Assembly: GCA_016703325.1 (NCBI GenBank)
Contig: JADJCH010000019.1
Span: 1-64,000, forward strand
Direction: 5' to 3'
DNA: 64,000 bases
Origin: Burkholderiales bacterium
GTDB lineage: Bacteria > Pseudomonadota > Gammaproteobacteria > Burkholderiales > Burkholderiaceae_C
Positions 35,456 to 43,817 of the stretch are shown piece by piece. The notes beneath the pieces are model-generated. The model was not told the DNA's origin and made no database searches. It worked only from the letters and a program-made list of their open reading frames with translations. The first letter of the stretch is position 1, and the number at the start of each line of letters is the position of its first letter. The translations under genes were made by a program, and so were the position numbers.

Positions 35456-35923
35456 ATGAAGTTGAATCAATGCATCATCGCTGCTTCAGCCGCGCTGGCA
35501 ACTGTTGCGGCATTCGCCGCTGATCCGCAAACGCTGCCGGCCCTGAAGAAGCAGCCGACGGCAAAGAAGGTGCTGGACGAACACCTCGATGCGCTGAACA
35601 AGTGCGACTGGAATCGCCTGATGGCCCAGTACCCGAAGGATGTGGAGTTCCACCTTCCGGACGGGCAGGTTCTCAAGGGCCGACAGAAGGTCGCCGACCT
35701 GTTCACCGGCTTCTGCAAGGACCGCCCGAACGGCCTGAAGGGCCTCCAGTTCACGGTGGAAAGCTCCTTTCAGGTCGGCAACACCTTCAACGTGCTGTGG
35801 CGTGCCGAAGCCCCCTTCCTTGCAGAGCCCTACAAGGGCTCGGACGCCTATGTCACCCGTGATGGCCTGATGGCCGCTCAAGTAACCACCTTCGATGGCA
35901 GCAAGCTGAAGTTCAAACCTTGA
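35456..35923 (+). CDS. Exported SnoaL/NTF2-like protein
   Basis: 155 aa with a clear signal peptide (MKLNQCIIAASAALATVAAFAA), then one NTF2-like domain (HLDALNKCDWNRLMAQYPKDVEFHLPDG... GRQKVADLFTGFC). The start is the ATG at 35456; the longer open frame upstream overlaps the tandem SnoaL gene in another frame. Probably periplasmic. It is the last intact gene of the plus-strand arm. Function unknown. Confidence 0.82.
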   Translation: MKLNQCIIAASAALATVAAFAADPQTLPALKKQPTAKKVLDEHLDALNKCDWNRLMAQYPKDVEFHLPDGQVLKGRQKVADLFTGFCKDRPNGLKGLQFTVESSFQVGNTFNVLWRAEAPFLAEPYKGSDAYVTRDGLMAAQVTTFDGSKLKFKP

Positions 35924-35984
35924 CCGCTGCTGGGTGAAGGAACGCCAACCCTCCCGACGCGGTGGCGTGTGTGGCTGGCGTCAC

Positions 35985-36417
35985 TCAGGAGGGAGCGTTG
36001 CTCTGGCGAAAGCCGTTCATCGCCACGACGACGCAGACGAGACCCCAGAAGATGGGGTACTCGTAGCCGCCCAGGTTCCACAGCCACGCGAATCCCTTGG
36101 CCGCATGCAGCGCGTAGACGGCCACCGGCAACGCACCGGCGGCACCCAGCGCGGCGAAGCGGGTGCACAGGCCCAGGACCTGCGCCAGGCCGGTGCCCCC
36201 CTCGACCAGAGCGGCCAGGGTCACCCAGGCTTCAGGCGGCTGGAAGCCCGCCTTGGCAAAGAAGCCGACCACACCCGGCGCCAACCCACCCGCGGCGAAT
36301 TTGCCCGCCACATGGGGAAACATGAAGACCGGCAACGATGCGCAGAAGGTTCCACGGTTGAGTCAGATCAAAGTTCTCCTTGCGGAGGATGATGTCCTGT
36401 CGAGTGATGCCAAACAT
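35985..36417 (-). pseudogene. DoxX family membrane protein, frameshifted by one base
   Basis: Two frames together make a normal DoxX protein. From an ATG at 36417 (AGGAA upstream) one frame gives MFGITRQDIILRKENFDLTQPWNLLRIVAGL, and another gives MFPHVAGKFAAGGLAPGVVGFFAKAGF onward to 35985. The switch is at about 36326-36333, where GGTCTTCATG would read through if one T were removed (RIVAGLMFPHVAGK). The span of 433 bases is one more than 144 codons, fitting a single insertion. Four hydrophobic segments are in the C-terminal part. Either an inactivated gene or a sequencing error. Confidence 0.75.
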
Positions 36418-36547
36418 GGTCGCATTCCTGTGGTCTGTGGGCGATTCACCCAGGTCGATCTCCTTTTCGGGCAACCTGTAACCTGCGCGATGAGGGCAGT
36501 GTAGGCAAGCAGCTTGCGCTTGACTCGTCGGCTTCAACGGATCCAGC

Positions 36548-36565
36548 CGTTCCACAATTGGAACG
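36548..36565. promoter_or_regulatory. Perfect LysR-type operator next to the truncated LysR gene
   Basis: Perfect inverted repeat CGTTCCA-N4-TGGAACG with a T-N11-A core, ending directly at the ATG at 36566 (or 15 bases before an alternative ATG at 36581). This is the pattern bound by LysR-type regulators at their own promoters. It lies in the 148-bp region between the doxX remnant and the truncated LysR gene. Confidence 0.5.
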
Positions 36566-36940
36566 ATGGACACATCCCCGATGACCGGCATCGCCGATGA
36601 CTTGATCCTCTTCGCCCAGGTCGCGACGGCCGGCAACTTCACGGGCGTGGCCAGGATCGCCGGCCTGCCCAAGTCCACCGTATCGCGGCGGATCTCTGCG
36701 TTGGAGACGGCGCTTGGCGAACGGCTGCTCACCCGCGGCGCCCGAGCCCTGACCCTCACACCCTTCGGTGAAGGCATCCTCCGCCTTGGTCAGCGCATGC
36801 TGGAGGACGCCACCGCATGGGCAGTCACCATGGGGCGCCGCTTGTTGCCCCTGCACTCACGCCTTTTCATCGACCAGCTGCGCGACAGCCTGTCGCCAGG
36901 AGTCGGCCCCGAAGACACAGCGATTGACGCCGATTCGTAG
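36566..36940 (+). pseudogene. LysR regulator reduced to DNA-binding domain by internal deletion
   Basis: 124 aa open frame, about 40% of a normal LysR protein. Residues 1-88 are a complete winged helix and linker helix (FAQVATAGNFTGVARIAGLPK, STVSRRISALETALGERLL, LTLTPFGEGIL). It then jumps to RRLLPLHSRLFIDQLRDSL, which resembles the extreme C-terminus of LysR proteins, so about 180 residues of the effector domain are missing in frame. It may still yield a small DNA-binding protein; I class it as a remnant. Confidence 0.75.
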
Positions 36941-37097
36941 GCAATCAAACAACCACAAGGTGGTCTATCCCGGAGCGCCTTTTGCTGAGACTGTGCGGTT
37001 CTGTCCCGCATACCCCCGTGCCATGCCCTTCGCCCCACCTCCTGCCCCCGGCCCGGCTGAGCGCCCGCCGAGCCACCCAGCGATTGAGCAAGCGCCA

Positions 37098-38114
37098 ATG
37101 TGGGCGGCCTGGTACGACGCCCAGGGGCCCGCCGAGCAGGTTCTGCAGGTGGGCCGCATGCCGGTGCCCATGCCCGGCCCGGGGGAGGTGCGCATCCGCC
37201 TGGCCCACTCCGGTGTCAACCCGGGCGACGTGAAAAAGCGGGCCGATGCCTTTGGCTACGGGATGCCCTTCCCCCGTGTCGTCCCGCACAGCGATGGCAG
37301 CGGCGTCATCGACCGGGTCGGCCGGGGCATGACCGCTGCGCGCCTCGGCCAGACGGTGTGGTGCCACGGCGCCCAGCGCTACCGGCCGCAGGGCACAGCC
37401 GCGCAGTGGGTGGTGCTGCCGGCTGCCCAGGCTGTCGTGCTCCCGGAAGGCGTGCCGCTGGCGCTGGGTGCCTGCCTGGGCATTCCCGGCCTGACGGCCC
37501 ACCGCGCCGTGCACGTGGCCGGCCCGGTGGCCGGGCGGACACTGCTGGTGAACGGCGGCGCTGGCGCGGTCGGTACGTTGGCCATCGGCCTCGCCCGACA
37601 AGCCGGCGCGCGGGTGCTCGCCACGGTGCTCAGGACGCAGGACGTCGCCGTCGCCCAGCAAGCCGGTGCTCAGGCTGTGGTCTGCAGCGCCGGCCGATCG
37701 GTGGACGAGGTGGCGGCGGATCTGCGCCAGTCGGCTCCGGCCGGCGTGCACCACGTGGTGGAGGTCGACTTTGCCAGCAACCTGGCACTGGACCGGGCGG
37801 TGCTGCGCACAGGCGGCAGCATCGCAGCGTATGCCAGCGGTCAGGCCGAACCGGTGGTGCCCTTCTGGCCCCTGGTCTTCCAGAACATCAGCATCCACCA
37901 CCTGGGCAGTGACGACTTCACCCCGCAGAATCGACGCACGGCCGCGCAGGCCCTGAACCGCCTGTTGGGCTCTGGTTGGCGCGGCATCCGGATCGCCCGC
38001 CACTTCACGCTCAGCGAGGTGGTCCAGGCGCATCAGCACGTGGAGCAGCATGGCGGTCGAGGCCGCGTGCTGTTGGACATTCCCTCGGAGACCGCCCCAT
38101 GGCCCCTGCCCTGA
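37098..38114 (+). CDS. Zinc-independent MDR oxidoreductase (NADPH:quinone reductase-like)
   Basis: 338 aa from the ATG at 37098 (MWAAWYDAQG), chosen because its paralogue at 16191-17168 starts the same way; an ATG at 37023 would add a Pro-rich leader. The NADPH-binding loop is VNGGAGAVGTLAIGLARQAG (about residues 150-169); no zinc cysteines are visible. Its 3' end overlaps the start of the egtD remnant by 15 bases. It is one of the few apparently intact genes in this decayed stretch. Confidence 0.84.
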   Translation: MWAAWYDAQGPAEQVLQVGRMPVPMPGPGEVRIRLAHSGVNPGDVKKRADAFGYGMPFPRVVPHSDGSGVIDRVGRGMTAARLGQTVWCHGAQRYRPQGTAAQWVVLPAAQAVVLPEGVPLALGACLGIPGLTAHRAVHVAGPVAGRTLLVNGGAGAVGTLAIGLARQAGARVLATVLRTQDVAVAQQAGAQAVVCSAGRSVDEVAADLRQSAPAGVHHVVEVDFASNLALDRAVLRTGGSIAAYASGQAEPVVPFWPLVFQNISIHHLGSDDFTPQNRRTAAQALNRLLGSGWRGIRIARHFTLSEVVQAHQHVEQHGGRGRVLLDIPSETAPWPLP

Positions 38115-38449
38115 TCGCCCCCGACCTCACCGGGCTGGATGCCTCCGCCACCTTGGTGCGGCCGCCACGGCTGAACCGCGGCACGCCCGCTGCCGCGCCA
38201 AAGTGCCCCCCCACCGCCGAGCTGCGCGATACCCTCAGCGGGTCGCCGCCGACGCTTTCGCCCAAGTACTTCTACGACGCCATCGGCTGCGCGCTGTACG
38301 AGCAGATCTGCAAACAGCCAGCCTACTACCCGCCGCGGGTGGAGCGGACCATCCTCGACCGCCACCTGACCGACATCCTGGCCGCGCTGCCGCGCAACGT
38401 GGAGCTGGCCGGCATCGTCGGCAGCTACATCGGCCTGGACATCGCCTAG
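38100..38449 (+). pseudogene. egtD: egtD, 5' fragment (histidine N-alpha-methyltransferase)
   Basis: Encodes the first 116 residues of an EgtD-like SAM-dependent methyltransferase (ergothioneine synthesis): PPTAELRDTLSGSPPTLSPKY, FYDAIGCALYEQICKQPAYY, PPRVERTILD. After NVELA the usual glycine-rich SAM motif (LGxGxxxKT) and about 20 residues are missing, and the text jumps to GSYIGLDIA. The frame ends with TAG at 38447-38449. That TAG belongs to the CTAG target of the insertion element that follows, and the downstream half reads TAG GAC in the same frame, so the stop predates the insertion. Confidence 0.8.
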
Positions 38450-40005
38450 GAGTGTGGGCGGCAGAAGGGAAGTCCCTGACAGCCAACGCGCAGCCTGAGC
38501 GTTGAACAGCCATGGCCATCAGCTACCGCCCATACGAACCGCAGCAGGAGATGCTGCTGCCCGCATCGCTGCAGGACTGGCTGCCCAAGGGGCACCTGGC
38601 GTACTTCATCAGCGACACGATTGACGCGTTGGACTTGGGGGCGTTCTACGCCCGGTATGCAGGAGGCGGCGCGCGCAACCAGCCGTTTCACCCGGCGATG
38701 ATGGTCAAGGTGCTGGTCTACGGGTATGCCACGGGCGTGTTCAGCTCGCGCAAGATCGAGCGCCGGCTGCACGAGGATCTGGCCTTTCGCATGCTGGGTG
38801 CGGGCAACTTCCCCAAGCACCGCACAATCCGCGACTTCCGCGCGTTGCACCTGAAGGAACTGGCCGACCTGTTCGTGCAGGTGGTCAAGCTGGCGCGCGA
38901 GATGGGGCTGGTCAAGCTGGGGACGGTGGCTATCGACGGCACCAAGATCAAGGCCAACGCCAGTCGCCACAAGGCGATGAGCTACGAACGCATGCAGCAG
39001 GCTGAGGCGGAGTTGAAGGCGCAGATCGAGGCGCTGCTGGAGCGGGCGAAGACCACCGACGCGGCCGAGGCCGACGAGCCAGACTCGGACATTCCGGCCG
39101 AGATCGAGAGGCGCGAGACGCGGCTCAAGGTCATCGCCGAAGCCCGCGAGCGCCTGGAGCAGCGCCAGCGCGAGGCCGACATCGAGCGCGGTCGCAGCGC
39201 CGACGATGAGTGCAAGCCGCGCGACGAGGACGGCAACCCCAAGGGCGGGCGCTACAAGCGCGAGTTCGGCGTGCCAGAACCGAAGGCGCAGGACAACTTC
39301 ACCGACCCAGCCAGCCGCATCATGAAGCGCGCCGGAGGTGGCTTCGACCCCTGCTACAACGCGCAGACGGCAGTGGACGACACGGCGCACATCATCGTCG
39401 CCGCCGAGGTGGGCAACAACGCGGCTGATGTCGGGCAGTTGCTGCCGATGCTGCAGGCGGTCGAGGACAATACCGGTCAGGCAGCCGAGCAGGCGTTGGC
39501 CGATGCGGGCTACCGCAGCGAAGCCAATTTCGCAGGCCTGGCAGGCTCACCCACGGAGTTGGTCGTTGCACTGGGGCGAGAGGGCAAACGCTGCGCCGAG
39601 GTGGATGCCCAGAGAAATCCGCACACCGCAGAGATGGCAGCCAAGCTGCAGACCGACGAGGGCAAGGCGGCCTACCGCCGACGCAAGTGGATCGCCGAGC
39701 CACCCAATGGCTGGATCAAGAACGTGCTCGGCTTCCGGCAGTTCAGCCTGCGAGGTCTGCACCGGGTGCAGGCCGAGTTCAAGCTCGTGTGCCTGGCGCT
39801 GAATCTGCGGCGTATGGGCAACATGCTTGCAGATTGAGGGCGCACAGATGCGAGAAACCGACCCGAACAGCCAGCCGCAAAGGCGCCCGCACAGCGCTGT
39901 GGGCAGCTACGACACCTCGCGAGGTCGGCGAACGGGCGAAAAGCCAGCGCCGTGCTCCCAATCCGCCATCCGCGCGGCTCCGGCAAATTACTGCCGCCCA
40001 CACTC
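38450..40005 (+). mobile_element. IS1182-type insertion sequence inside egtD
   Basis: 1556-bp element with 15-bp terminal inverted repeats, GAGTGTGGGCGGCAG at 38450-38464 and its complement at 39991-40005. It is flanked by a 4-bp palindromic target duplication CTAG (38446-38449 and 40006-40009). It contains one intact transposase gene. Perfect repeats, a clean target duplication and an open transposase frame point to a fairly recent insertion. Confidence 0.9.
38512..39837 (+). CDS. IS1182-family transposase
   Basis: 441 aa DDE-type transposase. The N-terminal SYRPYEPQQEMLLPASLQDWLP, the FHPAMMVKVLVYGYATGVFSSRKIER block, VAIDGTKIKANASRHKAMSY (first Asp) and ADAGYRSEAN (second Asp) are typical, with a predicted coiled-coil Glu/Arg-rich middle (about 160-225) and the C-terminal NGWIKNVLGFRQFSLRGL. 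Complete, with 62 bases from the left repeat to the ATG. Confidence 0.92.
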   Translation: MAISYRPYEPQQEMLLPASLQDWLPKGHLAYFISDTIDALDLGAFYARYAGGGARNQPFHPAMMVKVLVYGYATGVFSSRKIERRLHEDLAFRMLGAGNFPKHRTIRDFRALHLKELADLFVQVVKLAREMGLVKLGTVAIDGTKIKANASRHKAMSYERMQQAEAELKAQIEALLERAKTTDAAEADEPDSDIPAEIERRETRLKVIAEARERLEQRQREADIERGRSADDECKPRDEDGNPKGGRYKREFGVPEPKAQDNFTDPASRIMKRAGGGFDPCYNAQTAVDDTAHIIVAAEVGNNAADVGQLLPMLQAVEDNTGQAAEQALADAGYRSEANFAGLAGSPTELVVALGREGKRCAEVDAQRNPHTAEMAAKLQTDEGKAAYRRRKWIAEPPNGWIKNVLGFRQFSLRGLHRVQAEFKLVCLALNLRRMGNMLAD

Positions 40006-40658
40006 CTAGGACCGGCTGCGCGACGGCCTGGCGCGCGGTGCGCGCGACTTCCCTGCCGTGCAAGTTCGATGGCGTGGTCACCGACCTGACCTGGGGCTTC
40101 CAGCTGCCCGAGCCGCGCGAGCACGGCCGTCCACGCCTGCTGAGCTACCCCGGCTCGTCGATCGGCAACTTCGATCCCGCCGAGGCCCTGCGACTGTTGC
40201 GGCAGATGCGCCGGCAGCTGCGCGCTGGCGACCACCTGCTGTTGGGCGCCCACGGACCCACCGACGTGGCGCGCATGGAGCGAGCTTACGACGACCCAAC
40301 CGGCGTCACCGCTGCCTTCAACCTCAACGTGCTGCAGGTGGTCAAGCGCACGCTGGGCACCGCGATCGACCCAACCGACTTCAGCCACCGCGCCGTCTTC
40401 AAGCGCGACGCAAGCCGCATCGAGATGCATCTTGTGGCGCGCCGTCGACTGCGGGTGGACCTGGGCGGCGGTCGACCACTGGCACTGCAGGCGGGCGAAC
40501 ACATCGTCACCGAGCACTCGTGGAAGCACCCGCCGCAGCGCATGCTTGATCTGCTGCGCACTGCCGGCTTCGACCGGTTGCGGCGCTTCGGCATCGAAGG
40601 CGATGGCGGTGTCGAAGGCTTTGGCGTCACCCTGTGCGGAGTGGGCGATGAACGGTGA
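40006..40658 (+). pseudogene. egtD: egtD, 3' fragment, with a further frameshift
   Basis: Continues EgtD after the element. In the frame of the 5' part it reads DRLRDGLARGARDFPAVQV, then shifts at about 40064 to a frame giving FDGVVTDLTWGFQLPEP, RLLSYPGSSIGNFDPAEALRLL, through to the C-terminal FGIEGDGGVEGFGVTLCGVGDER. Adding one base at CAAGTTCGAT would join the frames. The gene therefore carries an internal deletion, a nonsense codon, an insertion and a frameshift, and cannot give active EgtD. Confidence 0.82.
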
Positions 40659-41390
40659 TCCCGGCTTCGACCCCGCACTGCTGGCCGACTTCCAGGCGGT
40701 GCGCCGCGCTGTTCAATTCCTACTACGTCAGCGCCGGCCCCCGCCACCCGCGGTTGCGACGCGGTGACTTGTCGCGACCCACCCTGGCCGAGGTGATGGA
40801 CTACCGGCGACAGGTCAACCGGTCCACGGCCGCCCTGCTGCAGGCAGCCCCGGGGCGGGAGGATGGCGAACTGCACGCACGGGTGACGCTGGGCATCGCC
40901 CACGAGCAGCAGCATCAGGAGCTGATCGTCACCGACATGAAGCACCACATCGCCTGCCAGCCGCTGTCCCCACTGCACAGCCCGGCGGCGGAGTTGGCGG
41001 CGGGCACCGCTGCACCGATGCGTTTCCTGGAGTTGCCCGGCGGGCTGGCAGAGATCGGTCACCGTGGCGAGGGCTTCGCGTTCGACAACAAGCTGCCGCG
41101 CCACCGCATCTGGTTTGAACCCTTTGCCTTGGCCGACCGGCTGGTGACCGAGACCGAGTACCTGGCCTTCATGGCCGACGGCGGCCATGCAACGCCCCTG
41201 CTGTGGCTGTCGGACGGCTGGACCACATGCGAGGCGCAGGCTTGGCAGGCGCCGCTGCACTGGCGAGACGATGGCGATGGATGGCGCGTACCGACTTGGC
41301 ACGGCTGGCGCCGGCCGCGGGCTGACGTGGCGGTGTGCCACGTCAGCCATTCACCGGCATTCGGTTGGCGCGCGACGGCTCGGCTTCTCC
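40648..41390 (+). pseudogene. egtB: egtB remnant with several internal deletions
   Basis: Starts at an ATG (40648) overlapping the egtD end with MNGDPGFDPALLADFQAVRRA. It then changes frame and jumps over the DinB-type His motif region to LFNSYYVSAGPRHPRLRRGDLSRPTLAEV. The GIAHEQQHQELIVTDMKHH iron-site region and FDNKLPRHRIWF are present, then HGWRRP...VCHVS. From there about 100 residues of the sulfatase-like domain are lost, and FTGIRLARDG (41350-41379), the usual C-terminal end, follows in another frame. EgtB (sulfoxide synthase) is non-functional here. 41391-41564 shows no recognisable coding. Confidence 0.78.
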
Positions 41391-41564
41391 GGCCTGCAAC
41401 AGTCGGGGTGGCTCGCCCGCGGACAAAGCCGAGGGGGTCGTCCAGTTTCAGGCAGGTGGCGTCGTTCGTCGTGCCGCAAGGTCAAGCGCACTCAGGTGCC
41501 CGCGCCTGTCGGACGGGTGAAGGCAACGCACGGCAGTGTGACCCGAGGAGCCCAACGCCGTGAT

Positions 41565-42398
41565 TCAGGCGTTCATGACGGCCACTGAGCGGGTGTTGAG
41601 GTAAGCCTCAAGGGCTTCCATCCCACCCTCGGTTCCATGCCCAGACTCCTTGATGCCGCCGAAGGGCATTTCGGCAGAGGCCAATGGCCCCATGTTCACC
41701 CAGAGCATGCCCACCTCGACATGCCGGGTCAGCAGGTCGGCGTTCTTCAGACTGCGGGTGAAGGCATACCCGGCGAGGCCGTATGGCAGGCGGTTCGCTT
41801 CGGCAATCGCCTCCTCCAGCGTGTCGAAGGGCCGGATCAGGGCCATCGGGCCGAACGGCTCCTCGTTGAAGGCGCGCGCATCCAGCGGCACATCGGCCAG
41901 CACAGTGGGCCGCCAGAAATTTCCCGCCCTGTCCATGCGCTCCCCGCCAGCCAGGCACCGCGCTCCGCGCGAGATGGCGTCTTGGGTCAGCTCCTGCAGC
42001 GCCGTCAGGCGCCGGGCATTGGCCAGCGGGCCCATCTGCGTGTTCTCGGCCAGACCGTCGCCCACCTGCAGCCGGTCGGCTTGGCGCGCGAATTCCGCGG
42101 CGAAGTCCGCTGCCATGCGCCGCTGCACCAGGAAGCGGGTCGGCGAGATGCACACCTGACCCGCGTTGCGGAACTTGCTCTGCACCGCGGTCTTCACCGC
42201 CAAGTCGAGATCGGCATCGTCGCAGACGATCACAGGGGCGTGCCCGCCCAGTTCCATGGTGGCGCGTTTCATGTGCTGACCCGCCAGCGCAGCCAGCTGC
42301 TTGCCCACCGCCGTCGAGCCGGTGAAGGTGATCTTGCGGATCACCGGGTGCGCGATGAGGTGGCTGGAGATTTCGGCAGGATCGCCGTAGACCAGCCC
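41565..42398 (-). pseudogene. Succinate-semialdehyde-type aldehyde dehydrogenase, C-terminal remnant
   Basis: About 277 residues of the C-terminal part of a GabD-like aldehyde dehydrogenase: GLVYGDPAEISSHLIAHPVIRK, FTGSTAVGKQL, catalytic Glu in TMELGGHAP, catalytic Cys in NAGQVCISPTRFLV, and PFGGIKESGHGTEGG. The N-terminal half, including the cofactor-binding PWNFP region, is missing because an IS630-type element adjoins at 42401. Only about 115 bases separate the other end of that element from a tRNA gene, too little for the rest. Confidence 0.82.
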
Positions 42399-42400
42399 TA

Positions 42401-43556
42401 GTGTAGTGTTTGATTGTTGAAGCAACTTAATTGAACAACACGACTCCAATGGTCTACTACGGACAGAGTTGGAGCCAGGAAGTGCGAGTTGCCCCTACGA
42501 TCGAGTTGAGTCAAGAGGAGGAGGCTGAGTTGATCCGGCTGGCGCATTCGAAGGCGACCAGCGTTCGACTGGCTGAGCGTCGCGCATTGTTTGCTGGCCG
42601 CGCAAGGCCTGCAGAACCTGCAGATCGCCCAGAGCGGGCATCGACCGGATCACGGCGGGTCGCCGGCGCCAGCGCTACATCAAGTCCGGACTGGCGGGCA
42701 TCGAGCGGGACCTGCCGCGCGGGGCACCGCCGGTCAAGGTGGACGTGGCCAAGCTGGTGGAGCTGACCACGCAAAGCCAGCCCGAGGCCGCCACGCACTG
42801 GAGCACGCGCAAGATGGCTGCGGTGCTGCAGGTCAGCCCCAGCACGGTGATGCGTCATTGGCAGGCCAATGGGCTCAAGCCGCACTTGGTGCGTGGCTTC
42901 GTCTCGCGCGACCCGAAGTTCGTCGAGAAGCTGAAGACATCGTGGGGCTGTACATGTCCCCGCCCGGAGCACGCCCTGGTGCTGTGCTGCGATGAGAAGA
43001 GCCAGGTGCAGGCACTGGACCGCACGCAGCCGGCCTGCCGATGAAGAAGGGTCGTGCGCAGACGATGACGCACGACTACAAGCGCCACGGCACGACCACG
43101 CTGTTCGCTGCGCTCAACGTGCTTGACGGCACGGTCATCGGCCAGTGCCAGCAGCGGCACACGCACGCCGAGTGGTTGAAGTTCCTGCGCCAGATCGACC
43201 GCGAGACGCCCAAGGGCAAGACCCTGCACCTGATTGCCGACAACTATGCCACCCACAAGCACGCGGCGGTGCAGGCGTGGCTGGCCAAGCACCCCAGGTT
43301 CCACATGCACTTCACGCCGACCTCGGCGTCTTGGCTGAACATGGTGGAGCGCTTCTTCCGCGACATCACCACCGAACGCCTGCGGCGCGGCGTGTTTACC
43401 AGCATGGGCGAGCTGGAGGCGGCGATCAAGGCGTACGTCGCGCATCACAACACCAGTCCCAAGCCGTTCATCTGGACCAAGAGCGCTCGCGACATCTTGC
43501 AGAAGGTCATTCGCGCCAACTCCCGGTTAAGTGGGAAACAGAATGGAACACTGCAC
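42401..43556 (+). mobile_element. IS630-type insertion sequence, degenerate
   Basis: About 1156 bp flanked by TA on both sides (42399-42400 and 43557-43558), the usual IS630 target duplication. Ends are imperfect inverted repeats: the left reads GTGTAGTGTTTGATTGTT and the complement of the right end reads GTGCAGTGTTCCATTCTGTT. It truncates the aldehyde dehydrogenase gene. Its transposase gene is broken in several places, so it is not autonomous. Confidence 0.82.
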
Positions 43557-43559
43557 TAG
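42431..43559 (+). pseudogene. IS630-family transposase, multiply frameshifted
   Basis: Pieces in different frames: an N-terminal ELSQEEEAELIRLAHSKATSVRLAERR; then LLAAQGLQNLQIAQ; then VDVAKLVELTTQSQPEAATHWS and MAAVLQVSPSTVMRHWQANGLKPH; then EHALVLCCDEKSQVQALDRTQP; then from 43041 an intact MKKGRAQTMTHDYKRHGTTTLF, LIADNYATHKH, ASWLNMVERFFRDITTERLRRG. At about 42930-42965 two nearby indels offset one another, changing about ten residues (DIVGLYMSPP becomes TSWGCTCPRP). The stop TAG at 43557 lies on the element border. Confidence 0.85.
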
Positions 43560-43632
43560 CCGAGGATGCCAGCTGCAGCGCGGCTCCGGGGGCAAAGACG
43601 CAAGCCGGCCGCTGCGCCTCGCTGGAAAACAA

Positions 43633-43665
43633 AACGGGTTAGCTCCTTGTGAGAGCTAACCCGTT
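43633..43665 (-). terminator. Rho-independent terminator after tRNA-Pro
   Basis: Perfect 13-bp inverted repeat AACGGGTTAGCTC / GAGCTAACCCGTT with a 7-base loop. On the minus strand it is followed by TTGTTTT. It lies 8 bases beyond the tRNA-Pro 3' end and so terminates that transcript. Confidence 0.85.
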
Positions 43666-43673
43666 GATTTCTA

Positions 43674-43750
43674 TGGTCGGGGTGGCGGGATTCGAACTCG
43701 CGACCCCTTGCACCCCATGCAAGTGCGCTACCAGGCTGCGCTACACCCCG
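43674..43750 (-). tRNA. tRNA-Pro (anticodon GGG)
   Basis: 77-nt cloverleaf on the minus strand with CCA encoded. The acceptor stem CGGGGTG pairs with CACCCCG, the anticodon stem CTTGC/GCAAG encloses the loop ATGGGGT (anticodon GGG, codon CCC), and the T-arm contains GTTCGAATC. Its 3' end faces the decayed region and IS elements. Confidence 0.95.
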
Positions 43751-43762
43751 ACTGAGCCTGCT

Positions 43763-43792
43763 ATTCTAGATGCAACGAATTGCCTAGTGCAA
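43763..43792 (-). promoter_or_regulatory. Sigma-70 promoter of tRNA-Pro
   Basis: On the minus strand, -35 TTGCAC (43787-43792) and -10 TAGAAT (43763-43768) with an 18-bp spacer, 12 bases before the tRNA 5' end. It lies in the 67-bp gap between the lapD stop and the tRNA. Confidence 0.6.
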
Positions 43793-43817
43793 CCATTTTG
43801 TTGGGCTCACTGCAGTT

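Noticed and set aside
39687..40658. 323-codon open frame crossing the right end of the IS1182-type element
   Set aside because: It joins an out-of-frame transposase tail to the 3' part of egtD; only the part after about 40064 encodes real EgtD sequence, so it is a chance fusion.
43557..43673. Possible remaining N-terminal piece of the aldehyde dehydrogenase right of the IS630-type element
   Set aside because: Only a few residues resembling AGILG precede the element in a frame that does not join cleanly; the rest is the tRNA-Pro terminator. Too little to call.
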